A DNA stretch of 64,000 nucleotides from Brevundimonas sp. (GTDB lineage Bacteria; Pseudomonadota; Alphaproteobacteria; Caulobacterales; Caulobacteraceae), in assembly GCF_029946145.1 (NCBI RefSeq), contig NZ_JAQSDY010000012.1, forward strand, positions 114,806 through 178,805. The letters run 5' to 3'. Each line of letters starts with the position of its first letter. Within the stretch, counting starts at the first letter, position 1. This document shows, one piece after another, positions 22,598 to 31,014 of the stretch. A model generated the notes under the pieces. The model did no database searches. It worked only from the letters and a program-made list of their open reading frames with translations, and was not told where the DNA came from. A program made the translations under genes and the position numbers.

Positions 22598-22620
22598 TGA
22601 CCCGGCCTGAGATCGGGTCG
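22598..22620 (+). terminator. Short hairpin after TauE/SafE
   Basis: TGACCCG and CGGGTCG pair around a 9-base loop, 11 bp after the stop codon. No T-run follows. The rest of 22621-22758 shows nothing recognisable. Confidence 0.4.
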
Positions 22621-22758
22621 GCATCGCGCTGGCGAACGTCTGGGCCGTTGTTCAGGTGTTGGCCTCGGCAGCAGGCAAAACGAAGCTCGAACCGTCAGCG
22701 ACACATCGGGATGCCAGGCGTCGAGATGGCGCCGCCATCCCGTTGGGGCGAGCCGGGC

Positions 22759-22920
22759 TTACGCAAACATCTTCCACAGGACGTAGAACACGACCACGCA
22801 CACACTGGAAAAGAGGCACATGTTGACGAACATACGCATCATTCCGCGTTCGTGCTGGTCCGTGAGGCCCAGATGATCGCAGACCAGGTTTGACGGGAGA
22901 AGTAGAAGTTCCAGGATCAT
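22759..22920 (-). CDS. Small membrane protein (53 aa)
   Basis: Starts MILELLLLPSNLVCDHLG from an ATG with a perfect AGGAGG ribosome site seven bases upstream, which decides the start over a much longer open frame. One strong membrane span near the C-terminus (MCLFSSVCVVVFYVLW) ends close to the stop. It is divergent from kduI. I do not recognise the family. The ribosome site and codon pattern make it a real gene. Confidence 0.72.
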   Translation of the reverse strand: MILELLLLPSNLVCDHLGLTDQHERGMMRMFVNMCLFSSVCVVVFYVLWKMFA

Positions 22921-23132
22921 TTTTGCCTCCTGAGTCGATTGGCCGGGTGCAAGAACGGGAGGCGCGGCGTCCCGGTCAGCACCCGGCGAAACTGGGACCC
23001 GATGATCACCCGTCCTGTGCGCGGAAACACCCTGGGGAATCCCCGTAGAGGACCAATCGAGACCCGTCTGACGATGTCCACTGTGGGTCGGAAGCCGCCA
23101 CAACCCTTCTGTGCACGCCTTGCTCCCATTCA

Positions 23133-23146
23133 TGACACCGGTTACC
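23133..23146. promoter_or_regulatory. LacI-family operator B (TGACACCGGTTACC)
   Basis: A perfect left half and a degenerate right half of the TGACACCGGTGTCA palindrome, 37 bp before the kduI start. It is identical, in inverse orientation, to the site upstream of the ExuT-like gene at 34260. Confidence 0.75.
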
Positions 23147-23182
23147 TAGACGCTGCGCTCCGACCCGGACAAGGTGATTTCC

Positions 23183-24016
23183 ATGTACTGCAAGACCTAT
23201 CACGCCACCCACCCGGACATGATGGACGGGGCCACCAATGACCAGCTGCGCGAGCGCTATCTGATCGACGGCCTGTTCGAGGGCGGTGATATCCGCCTGA
23301 ACTACACCCACTACGAACGGTTCGTGATCGGCGGCGTCCAGCCGGGCGGGGCGACGGTGAGACTGCCCGACCAGACCGAGCCGGCCTCGGCCGCGGGCCA
23401 TCCGTTCCTCGAGCGGCGGGAGCTGGGCGTGGTCAACGTCGGCGGCGTGACCGGGTCGGTCACCGTGGATGGTCAGGCCTATACGCTGGAGGCGAACGAC
23501 GGCCTGTACATCGCGATGGGCTCGAAGGACGTGACCTTCGCCGGCGACACCCGTTTCTACCTCGCCTCGACCCCGGCCCATGTCCGTTACGAGACGAAGC
23601 ACATCTCGCTCAGCCAGGCGGTGCCACTGGAGCGGGGCGCGCTGGAGACGTCGAACGAGCGGACCATCTACCAGTATATCGTCCCCGCCACCTGCCAGTC
23701 GTGCCAGTTGCTGCTGGGCCTGACGATCCTCAAGACCGGCAGCGTCTGGAATACCATGCCGCCGCACCTGCATGACCGGCGCTCCGAGGTCTATTTCTAC
23801 TTCGGCCTCAGCGAGAACGACCGCGTCTTCCACTTCATGGGCGAACCGGATCAGCAGCGGCACATCGTGGTCGCCGACGGTGAGGCGGTGGTGTCGCCGC
23901 CGTGGTCGATCCACATGGGCTCGGGCACGTCCAACTACACCTTCATCTGGGCCATGGGCGGCGAGAACCTAGACTATACGGACATGACCGTCCTCGACAT
24001 CTGCCAGCTGAAATGA
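23183..24016 (+). CDS. kduI: 5-dehydro-4-deoxy-D-glucuronate isomerase
   Basis: A 277-residue cupin-fold enzyme, standard KduI length, that isomerises 5-keto-4-deoxyuronate (from unsaturated galacturonate) to 3-deoxy-D-glycero-2,5-hexodiulosonate. The metal site [13 protein letters not shown] (about 197-209) and a later His in WSIHMG fit the zinc cupin. The ATG at 23183 follows AAGGTGAT; a GTG 9 bp upstream is an alternative. It is translationally coupled to kduD by a 4-bp ATGA overlap, and a LacI-type operator lies upstream. Confidence 0.96.
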   Translation: MYCKTYHATHPDMMDGATNDQLRERYLIDGLFEGGDIRLNYTHYERFVIGGVQPGGATVRLPDQTEPASAAGHPFLERRELGVVNVGGVTGSVTVDGQAYTLEANDGLYIAMGSKDVTFAGDTRFYLASTPAHVRYETKHISLSQAVPLERGALETSNERTIYQYIVPATCQSCQLLLGLTILKTGSVWNTMPPHLHDRRSEVYFYFGLSENDRVFHFMGEPDQQRHIVVADGEAVVSPPWSIHMGSGTSNYTFIWAMGGENLDYTDMTVLDICQLK

Positions 24017-24756
24017 GCGGCTTCGACCTCACCGGCCGCACGGCGCTTGTCACTGGCGCCAACACTGGCCTAGGCCAAGCCATCGCCGTCGGCCTGGCCG
24101 TGGCGGGGGCCGACATAGTCGCCGTCGGCCGGTCGGCGCCGACCGAGACCGAAGCGTTGGTCAAGGGGCTGGGCCGCGCCTTCAAAGCCGTCTCCGCCGA
24201 CCTCGGCTCCATCGCCCCGATCACCGATGTGGTCGCCGAGGCGGGTCCCGTCGACATCCTCGTCAACAACGCCGGGATCATTCGCCGCGCCGACAGTCTC
24301 GACTTCACCGAGGCCGACTGGGACGCGGTGATGGACACCAATCTGAAGACCGCCTTCTTCCTCAGCCAGGCCGTGGCCCGGACATGGGTCGCGGACGGCC
24401 GGGGCGGCAAGATCATCAACATCTGCTCGATGCTGTCCTTCCAGGGCGGCATCCGCGTGCCGTCCTACACGGCGTCCAAGAGCGGTCTTGCCGGCCTGAC
24501 CCGTCTGCTGGCCTGCGAGTGGGCGTCGAAAGGCATCAACGTCAACGGCATCGCGCCCGGCTATTTCGCGACCAACAACACCGAGGCCCTGCGCGCCGAC
24601 GAGACCCGCAACCGCGACATCCTGGCCCGCATTCCAGCCGGCCACTGGGGCCAGCCGTCCGATCTGGCGGGTGCCGCGGTCTTTCTGTCGTCGGACGCCG
24701 CCAGCTATGTCCACGGCACGGTGCTGGCGGTCGACGGCGGTTGGTTGGCCCGATAG
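24013..24756 (+). CDS. kduD: 2-dehydro-3-deoxy-D-gluconate 5-dehydrogenase (SDR)
   Basis: A 247-residue short-chain dehydrogenase with TGANTGLG (about 14-21), NNAG (about 86), and the catalytic SYTASK with Ser upstream. It reduces the KduI product to 2-keto-3-deoxygluconate (KDG). The start overlaps the kduI stop, leaving no doubt about the operon. KduD identity rests on the sequence and on coupling to kduI. Confidence 0.93.
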   Translation: MSGFDLTGRTALVTGANTGLGQAIAVGLAVAGADIVAVGRSAPTETEALVKGLGRAFKAVSADLGSIAPITDVVAEAGPVDILVNNAGIIRRADSLDFTEADWDAVMDTNLKTAFFLSQAVARTWVADGRGGKIINICSMLSFQGGIRVPSYTASKSGLAGLTRLLACEWASKGINVNGIAPGYFATNNTEALRADETRNRDILARIPAGHWGQPSDLAGAAVFLSSDAASYVHGTVLAVDGGWLAR

Positions 24757-24803
24757 GCCGCCACGCCCAGGTCAGTTTCTGACGTAGGGACATGCTTCAA
24801 TGT

Positions 24804-24826
24804 CCGGCGCCCGAGGGGCCGGTCTT
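24804..24826 (+). terminator. Probable terminator after kduD
   Basis: A GC-rich hairpin (CCGG at 24804 with CCGG at 24819, inner GC pairs) followed by TCTTTG. Two smaller hairpins precede it (24771-24783; 24788-24805). Confidence 0.5.
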
Positions 24827-24851
24827 TGACAACGTCCGTCCGGGTCTCTGT

Positions 24852-24935
24852 GAAGAGTCCGATGTGTCCCAGTTGTCCGCTGAATTCTGGCGGAGGCGGA
24901 CTCTCGCGAAATGTCCGATGTGTCCGAAGAGTCCG
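24852..24935. repeat. Short interspersed repeats between kduD and pectate lyase 2
   Basis: GTCCGATGTGTCC occurs at 24857 and 24913, and GAAGAGTCCG at 24852 and 24926, in permuted order around an inverted TTCTGGCGGA / TCCGCCAAAA pair. It lies in the gap between convergent genes. It may be a degenerate repetitive element or a recombination scar. Confidence 0.6.
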
Positions 24936-24950
24936 CCAAAATCTGGGGAC

Positions 24951-26342
24951 TCAGTCATAGGGCTGTTTGGGCAGGCTGTTCAGCCAGTCCTCCAGATTGG
25001 TCCAGCCGTCGCCGTTCCGGTCGGCCTGGCCATCCCCGGCGTCGGTCGGATCCAGGCCGTTAGCCTGCTCCCAGCTATCCGGCATCCCGTCGCCATCGCC
25101 GTCGATCCAGGGCGATCCCGCTTCCAGCATCGGCCAGCCGCCGACCTGGCTCTGGCTGTCGATGATCCGCAGCGCCCGCGCCTGCACGCCCGCCACGATC
25201 CGCTCGTCCACGGCGTCCCGGACGGGACCCGCTCCTGCTCGGGCCAGCACCTCCGTCACGGCCTCGGCCGCCGTTTCGGTCGCGGGTTCGGCCCAGTCCG
25301 GGCGCGCCGCCATCCGATAGCCCGGACGGTCGGACTCCTCCACCAGACTCCACGGATCCTCCGGGATCGCTCCATCCATTGCATTGCCCTCGAACCAGGC
25401 CCGGGCGAGGGGGTTGGACTCCTCGAACGCCCGGCGGCCGGCCGAGTCTGGGCCCGGGATGTAGGCATTGCCGATGAAGGCGTAGGCCGACAGGCTTTCG
25501 GTGTCGGCGTTATAGCCGGCATGCGAGCCGCCCCAGTCGTGGAAGACGTTGGAGCGGAACTCGAACCGCGGACCTTCCGGATCGACCGCTGGCGGATTGT
25601 AGTTGCCCGGCCGTGGCATACGCGCCCGGTGCGCCGCCCACAGATTGTGGTGGAAGGTCATGACCGCGCCATGCCCGCCCCGCACCAGCGACCCGTAGCC
25701 GTGCTCGCCCTTGGCGTGACTCGAGGCGTTCAGGGACTCCGCGATGACAGACCATTGCACCGTCACGTCATAGACGCCGCGCTCGGGCGGGTCGTACCGG
25801 CTGCCGACCGACAGGGTCTCGTCCACGGACCAGGATGCGGAGAGGTGGTCCAGAATGATCCGCCGGCCCCGCTCGATCGACACGGCGTCCGATTCGATCC
25901 GGCTCTCGTCACCCAGGCGCGACCTGATATGGCGGACGACGACGTCGTCGGCGGCGACGACCAGCGCATGGTCGCGCAGGGTGATCCCGCCTCCGGGAGC
26001 CGTCTGGCCGGCAAGGGTGATCCGCCCCCTGCGGATCGTCAGTGGCGACGCCAGCCGGATGGTCCCGCCGATATCGAAAATCACTGTGCGCGGACCGTCA
26101 GCCTCGACGGCGGCGCGCAGGCTGCCCGGGCCGGAGTCGTCCAGATTAGTCACGCGTACGACGCGCCCGCCGCGTCCGCCGAGGGCCATCCGTCCGGCGC
26201 CCTCGGCACCGGGGAAGGCGACAGGACCCGGGGGAACCGCCTGCGCCCGCGCCGGGTGTGCCCCCAAAGTCACGCAGATCAGTGTTATGGCCGCGCTTGT
26301 CAGGGGGGTGCGTATAACCGGGGTTGCGAAAACGCGGGTCAT
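24951..26342 (-). CDS. Second pectate lyase, PL1-type, with C-terminal calcium-type repeat
   Basis: A 463-residue protein with a signal peptide (cleaved near ARAQA, about residue 34). The beta-helix opens VAFPGAEGAGRMALGGRGG and RVTNLDDSGPGSLRAAVEADGPRTVIFDIGG, parallel to the other lyase but clearly diverged. Mid-protein blocks are ILDHLSASWSVDETLS and HAKGEHGYGSLVRGG. The C-terminus carries DGDGDGMPDSWE and DRNGDGWTNLEDWLN, Asp-rich loops of the thrombospondin-3/dockerin-like calcium type that the first lyase lacks. It probably attacks pectin outside the cell. It is divergent from the TonB receptor with two LacI-type operators in between. Confidence 0.88.
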   Translation of the reverse strand: MTRVFATPVIRTPLTSAAITLICVTLGAHPARAQAVPPGPVAFPGAEGAGRMALGGRGGRVVRVTNLDDSGPGSLRAAVEADGPRTVIFDIGGTIRLASPLTIRRGRITLAGQTAPGGGITLRDHALVVAADDVVVRHIRSRLGDESRIESDAVSIERGRRIILDHLSASWSVDETLSVGSRYDPPERGVYDVTVQWSVIAESLNASSHAKGEHGYGSLVRGGHGAVMTFHHNLWAAHRARMPRPGNYNPPAVDPEGPRFEFRSNVFHDWGGSHAGYNADTESLSAYAFIGNAYIPGPDSAGRRAFEESNPLARAWFEGNAMDGAIPEDPWSLVEESDRPGYRMAARPDWAEPATETAAEAVTEVLARAGAGPVRDAVDERIVAGVQARALRIIDSQSQVGGWPMLEAGSPWIDGDGDGMPDSWEQANGLDPTDAGDGQADRNGDGWTNLEDWLNSLPKQPYD

Positions 26343-26358
26343 GGGGTTAGGCTCCGAT

Positions 26359-26372
26359 TGATACCGGTGTCA
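26359..26372. promoter_or_regulatory. LacI-family operator C1 (TGATACCGGTGTCA)
   Basis: One mismatch from the perfect palindrome, 17 bp before the pectate lyase start on the minus strand. Its centre is 34 bp from that of the next site. Confidence 0.75.
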
Positions 26373-26392
26373 GGGATCATTCCACGCCAATA

Positions 26393-26406
26393 TGACACCG
26401 GTGTCA
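26393..26406. promoter_or_regulatory. LacI-family operator C2 (TGACACCGGTGTCA, perfect palindrome)
   Basis: A perfect 14-bp palindrome in the promoter region shared by pectate lyase 2 and the TonB receptor, 87 bp before the receptor start. This is the reference site for the regulon. Confidence 0.82.
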
Positions 26407-26492
26407 AACGGAACGGCCAACGATGCTGAACCGCAAAAATCGATAGACCGGGGTCACCTCGGCGACCTGTATGCCCAATTGGGAGGAGGCAT

Positions 26493-29400
26493 ATGATGCA
26501 AGCCATTCAGCCGGGGATGACCCGCGCCTTTCGCCGTAGTCTGTGCGCGGGAGCATCCGGCCTGGCCGTGGCCCTGTCCTTGGGGGTCGGCGTCGCCGCC
26601 GCGCAGGACGCGCCCGCCGGCCAGCCCGAAGCCACCGAGATCGACGAGGTCGTCGTCACGGGCTTCCGCGCCAGCCTGAGCGCCGGTCTCGATGCCAAGC
26701 GGCGCGAGAACAACATGGTCGACGTGATCGTCGCCGAGGATATCGCCGACTTCCCGGACCTGAACCTGGCCGAGTCGATCCAGCGCGTTCCAGGCGTCTC
26801 CATCGACCGCGACGCCGGCGAAGGCCGCACGATCACGGTCCGGGGTCTGGGCCCCGACTTCACCCGCACCCGCATCAACGGCATGGAGGCCCAGGCCACC
26901 GCCGGCGGCACCGACTCCTCCGGCGGAGCCAACCGCGGCCGTGGCTTCGACTTCAACGTCTTCGCCTCGGAACTCTTCAACTCGATCACCGTGCGCAAGA
27001 CCGCGGCGGCCGAAACGGAAGAGGGATCGCTGGGCGCCACTGTCGACCTGCAGGGCACCCGCCCGTTCGACCGCAACGGCTTCACCGCCGCCGCCTCGGT
27101 CCAGGCCGGCTACAACGACCTCTCGGAAGAATACAACCCGCGCTACGCCCTCCTGCTCAGCAACACCTTCGGCGCCAATGACGAGTTCGGCGCCTTGGTC
27201 TCGCTGGCCTACAGCGAGCGCAGCCTGCTGGAAGAAGGCTTCAGCTCCGTCCGCTGGGCCCCCGCCGCGGCGCCGGGCGCGACCAACAGCGGTGGCTTCT
27301 GCAGTCCTGCCGGTTTCGCCCCCCAGAACCCCGGCAACAGTGGCGCGAACGGCTCGAACGCCGCGAACTGCGCGACGGGCGTGGCGCGGCCGGCCAACAC
27401 CGCGGCGAACATCGCCGCCTTCACCACGGCGAACCAGGCCGGCGTCTTCATCCCGCGTCTGCCGCGCTATGGCCGCCTGACCCACGAGCAGGAACGCCTG
27501 GGCGTCACCGGCGCCTTCCAGTGGCGGCCGGCCGAGACCACCCTGTTCTCGCTGGACATCCTGTATTCCAAGCTGGACGCCACGCGTCAGGAAGACTTCC
27601 TCGAAGCCCTGTCCTTCAGCCGCAACGCTGCGGCCGGCGGCCAGACCCAGATCCACGTCCGGGACGCCGTGGTCGAGAACAACATGCTGGTCCACGGCGT
27701 GTTCGACAACGTCGATATCCGTTCGGAGAGCCGCTTCGACGTGCTCTCGACAGAATACACCCAGATCAGTTTCTCGGCCGACCATGACTTCTCGGATCGC
27801 CTGCGCGGCAGCTTCTACTACGGCCGGGCGGAGTCGAATTTTGAGAACCCGGTCCAGACGACCGTCACCTTCGATCGGCAGAACAGCCAAGGCTATTCCT
27901 GGGACTTCCGCGGCAACATGGAAGCGCCGCTGATCAACTATGGCTATGACGTCACCAGCCCGGCCAACTGGGCCTGGCGGGGCGCCAATCTGGGCGCCGG
28001 CGTGGCCGTGCTGCCGCGTTCGGAAATCCGCCTGCGGCCCAACGGCGTCGACACCCTGTTCACCACCGCCCAGGCCGACATCGCCTATGACGCCACTGAG
28101 TTCGTCACCTTCAAGGCCGGGGTCAATTTCAAGACCTACGACACCGATTCCTATGAGTCGCGCCGGGCCGACGAAACCCTCGTGCCGGCGCTGCCGGCCG
28201 GCGTCACCGTGGCCAACATCTCAAACCTGCTGACCGGCTTCGGCAAGGATCTGGTCCCGACCGGCGCTGACACCAGCTGGCTGCGGCCGAACCTGAACGC
28301 CATCGCCAGCCTGTTCAACATCTACTGCAACTGCGACACCGGCGTGCCTGGCGGCGATTTCCGCCTCGCCAGCATTACCAACGGCAACGCCCGCGGCGGC
28401 AACCGGTCGATCTACGAACAGGATCTGGCCTTCTACATCCAGGCCGACTTCGACACCCAGCTGTTCGACATGCCGTTCCGCGGCAACATCGGCGTGCGGC
28501 AGGCCAATACGGTCCTGGAGGCGACGGGTTACAGCTCGACGGGCGGCGGCACCCTTGTGACCGGCGAGAACGAGTATTCGGACACCCTGCCGTCGATGAA
28601 CCTGGTCCTCGAACCCGTCGAGGACCTGTTCCTGCGCTTCGGCGCGGCCAAGGTGATGGCGCGTCCGCCGATCAACAACAACCTGGCCGGCACCAACTTC
28701 CTGGTTCCGACCACCTCGCTGTCCATGGGGCCGAACTTCACGGCGACGATCGGCAATGTGAAGCTGGAGCCATTCCGCGCGGACACCTACGACTTCAGCA
28801 TCGAGTGGTATTTCGCGCCGGAAAGCCTGCTGTCGTTCGCCTATTTCTACAAGGACATCGACACCTACATTCAGCTCGTTCGTCAGGATCTGCCCTATTC
28901 GGATCTGACAGCCCTGAACCCTTCGGCCTTCGCCCCGAGCTTCTGCAACGCGCCGTGCTCTTCCTCGACCATCTTCCAGCTGACCGCGGCGGTGAATACA
29001 GAGGGCGGCCCGCTGAAGGGCTTCGAGATCAGCTATCAGCAGCCCTTCCGCTTCCTGCCGGGCTTCCTGGCCAACACCGGAGTGCAGCTGAATTACACCC
29101 ACGTCGAATCCGAGATCGACTATTGCAACAACGCGACCTGCTCGACATTCGTCACCGCTGATCTGATCAACCTTTCGCCCCAGTCCTACAACGCCACGGT
29201 CTACTACGAGGATGAAAAGTTCTCGGCGCGGGTTTCGGCGGCGATCCGGGATTCATATCTCCAGAACGTGCCTGGCCGGAACGGCAACAACATCGAAGGC
29301 AAGATGGAGACGTTCAACCTGGACGCTTCGGCCTCGTACCAGCTCACCGAACAGGTCCAGCTCAACTTCGAGGCCCTGAACCTGACGGACGAGGAGAACC

Positions 29401-29495
29401 ATCAGTTTGTCGGCGACGGCCTCTCTCGCGAGAGCACCTCCGTCTATCACCACACGGGCCGCCAGTTCTTCGTCGGGGCCCGCTATCGCTTCTAG
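26493..29495 (+). CDS. TonB-dependent outer-membrane receptor for pectin fragments
   Basis: A 1000-residue receptor with a signal peptide (to about 36, GVAAAQ), a TonB box EIDEVVVTGFR (about 50-60), a plug domain with NLAESIQRVPGVSIDRDAGEGRTITVRG (about 90-120) and a 22-strand-type barrel ending in aromatic YRF. It starts after a strong GGGAGGAGG site. It belongs to the large Caulobacter/Xanthomonas-type carbohydrate receptor group. Gene order and the double LacI operator imply uptake of oligogalacturonides through the outer membrane. The substrate is inferred from context. Confidence 0.9.
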   Translation: MMQAIQPGMTRAFRRSLCAGASGLAVALSLGVGVAAAQDAPAGQPEATEIDEVVVTGFRASLSAGLDAKRRENNMVDVIVAEDIADFPDLNLAESIQRVPGVSIDRDAGEGRTITVRGLGPDFTRTRINGMEAQATAGGTDSSGGANRGRGFDFNVFASELFNSITVRKTAAAETEEGSLGATVDLQGTRPFDRNGFTAAASVQAGYNDLSEEYNPRYALLLSNTFGANDEFGALVSLAYSERSLLEEGFSSVRWAPAAAPGATNSGGFCSPAGFAPQNPGNSGANGSNAANCATGVARPANTAANIAAFTTANQAGVFIPRLPRYGRLTHEQERLGVTGAFQWRPAETTLFSLDILYSKLDATRQEDFLEALSFSRNAAAGGQTQIHVRDAVVENNMLVHGVFDNVDIRSESRFDVLSTEYTQISFSADHDFSDRLRGSFYYGRAESNFENPVQTTVTFDRQNSQGYSWDFRGNMEAPLINYGYDVTSPANWAWRGANLGAGVAVLPRSEIRLRPNGVDTLFTTAQADIAYDATEFVTFKAGVNFKTYDTDSYESRRADETLVPALPAGVTVANISNLLTGFGKDLVPTGADTSWLRPNLNAIASLFNIYCNCDTGVPGGDFRLASITNGNARGGNRSIYEQDLAFYIQADFDTQLFDMPFRGNIGVRQANTVLEATGYSSTGGGTLVTGENEYSDTLPSMNLVLEPVEDLFLRFGAAKVMARPPINNNLAGTNFLVPTTSLSMGPNFTATIGNVKLEPFRADTYDFSIEWYFAPESLLSFAYFYKDIDTYIQLVRQDLPYSDLTALNPSAFAPSFCNAPCSSSTIFQLTAAVNTEGGPLKGFEISYQQPFRFLPGFLANTGVQLNYTHVESEIDYCNNATCSTFVTADLINLSPQSYNATVYYEDEKFSARVSAAIRDSYLQNVPGRNGNNIEGKMETFNLDASASYQLTEQVQLNFEALNLTDEENHQFVGDGLSRESTSVYHHTGRQFFVGARYRF

Positions 29496-29520
29496 AATCG
29501 CGTTCTCCTGAACGTGCCTT

Positions 29521-29557
29521 GAGGGTCGGCGGCGCCAGTCGCCGGCCCTCTCTTTCT
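29521..29557 (+). terminator. Rho-independent terminator after the TonB receptor
   Basis: An 11-bp stem (29521-29531 GAGGGTCGGCG with 29540-29550) with one G-T pair and an 8-base loop, followed by TCTTTCTTTC. It sits between the receptor stop and the kinase start. Confidence 0.8.
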
Positions 29558-29599
29558 TTCGCTCCAACGCCGTCAGGACACGGCGTACAGGATTTCGGG

Positions 29600-30706
29600 A
29601 TGTCCGCCGTGCTGAACCTCCGCCCGTCCGAAGACTGCCGCTGGGACATGGTCGCCCTGGGCGAGGTCATGCTGCGGTTCGATCCCGGCGAGCGGCGGGT
29701 GCGCAACGCCCGCTCGTTCGACGTCTGGGAGGGCGGTGGGGAATACAATGTGGCGCGGGCCATGGCGAAGACGTTCGGCCTGCGCGGCGCCGTCGTCACG
29801 GCCCTGCCGGACAACGATCTCGGCTGGCTGGCCGACGACCTGATCGCCCAGGGCGGGGTGGGTCGAAGCCATATCCTGTGGCGTGACGCTGACGGCATGG
29901 GACGCAACACGCGGCTGGGCCTGAACTTCACCGAGCGCGGGTTCGGCGTCCGTCCCGCCCGGGGCCTGTCCGACCGCGCCAATTCGGCCGCCAGTCAGAT
30001 GCGGCCCGGCGAGATCGACTGGGACCGGCTGTTCGGCGAAGAAGGGGTTCGCTGGTTTCACACCGGCGGCATCTTTGCGGCCCTGTCCGCCTCGACCGCG
30101 GAGGTTGCAGTCGAGGCGGTGGAGGCGGCGCGACGGCACGGGACCGTGGTCTCCTACGACCTGAACTATCGCGCCAGCCTGTGGGACAGCCACCCGGATC
30201 CGGACGCCGCGCGCCGTGTGAACCGCGCCATCGCCGGCGCTGTCGATGTGATGATCGGCGACGGCCACGGGTTTGAAACCTGCCTCGGCATCGATCTGAA
30301 GAATCCGGGAGCGGAGAATGCAGCCGACCTCGGCGCCACAGCGTTCGCCGCGGCCGCCGAGGCGTTCTGCGATCTTTATCCCCGGGCGAAGGTCGTCGCC
30401 GCCACCCTGCGCCGGCCGTCGACGGCCAGCCGCAACGACTGGTCAGCGGCGGCGTGGAGCGGCGGTGAACTGCATACCGCGCCTGTCTGGCCGGAGCTGG
30501 AAATCCTCGACCGGGTCGGGGGAGGGGACAGTTTCGTTTCCGGCCTGGCCTGGGCGCTGATGAGCGATCTGTCCGTCGAGGAAGCCGTCGCCTGGGGGGC
30601 CGCCCATGGGGCTCTGGCGATGACCACGCCCGGCGACGCCTCCATGGTTTCGCGTGATGAGATCGCGGCCCTGCTGGCCGGCGGCGACGGACGGTCGATC
30701 CGGTGA
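29600..30706 (+). CDS. kdgK: PfkB-family sugar kinase, probable 2-keto-3-deoxygluconate kinase
   Basis: A 368-residue ribokinase-fold enzyme from ATG 29600 (MSAVLNLRPSEDC); an upstream open extension overlaps the terminator and was rejected. It has GEVMLRFDPGERR (about 21-33), EGGGEYNVARAMA near 45, NYRASLW and the catalytic DRVGGGDSF signature (about 310). In this locus the expected reaction is KDG plus ATP to KDPG, the step after KduD. Another sugar acid kinase cannot be ruled out. No LacI-type operator is visible at its own promoter. Confidence 0.82.
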   Translation: MSAVLNLRPSEDCRWDMVALGEVMLRFDPGERRVRNARSFDVWEGGGEYNVARAMAKTFGLRGAVVTALPDNDLGWLADDLIAQGGVGRSHILWRDADGMGRNTRLGLNFTERGFGVRPARGLSDRANSAASQMRPGEIDWDRLFGEEGVRWFHTGGIFAALSASTAEVAVEAVEAARRHGTVVSYDLNYRASLWDSHPDPDAARRVNRAIAGAVDVMIGDGHGFETCLGIDLKNPGAENAADLGATAFAAAAEAFCDLYPRAKVVAATLRRPSTASRNDWSAAAWSGGELHTAPVWPELEILDRVGGGDSFVSGLAWALMSDLSVEEAVAWGAAHGALAMTTPGDASMVSRDEIAALLAGGDGRSIR

Positions 30707-30710
30707 TCCT

Positions 30711-31014
30711 GTGCTGACGCGCCGCGAAAGCCTGGGCGCGCTGGCGGCGACGGTGGCCTCCGTCACATCCTCCCGCGCGGAGGCGGGGCACGGGCCCCGG
30801 CGCGCATGCGGTCGCCGCCCGCCTGAGCGAGGCTTTCATCGCCTTCGCGCGCTCGGGCGATCCGGGCCACGCCGGCCTTCCGGCCTGGACCCCGTATGGC
30901 CTGCCTGATCGCGAGACGATGGTGTTCGATGTCGAGACCCGTCTGGAGAACGATCCTCGCGGGGCGGAGCGCCGCTTCTTCGCCCTGACGCCCTATGTCC
31001 AGCCCGGGACCTAG
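30711..31014 (+). pseudogene. Remnant of a secreted type-B carboxylesterase
   Basis: A GTG-initiated Tat/Sec-like start (LTRRESLGALAATVASVTSS) runs for about 30 codons in one frame. From about 30808 a different frame reads LSEAFIAFARSGDPGH and MVFDVETRLENDPRGAERR to a stop at 31014, the recognisable C-terminal tail of para-nitrobenzyl-type carboxylesterases. The catalytic middle (about 400 residues) is missing and the two pieces are out of frame, so this is a deletion relic. Its end overlaps the end of the facing aldehyde dehydrogenase by 4 bp. Confidence 0.7.
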
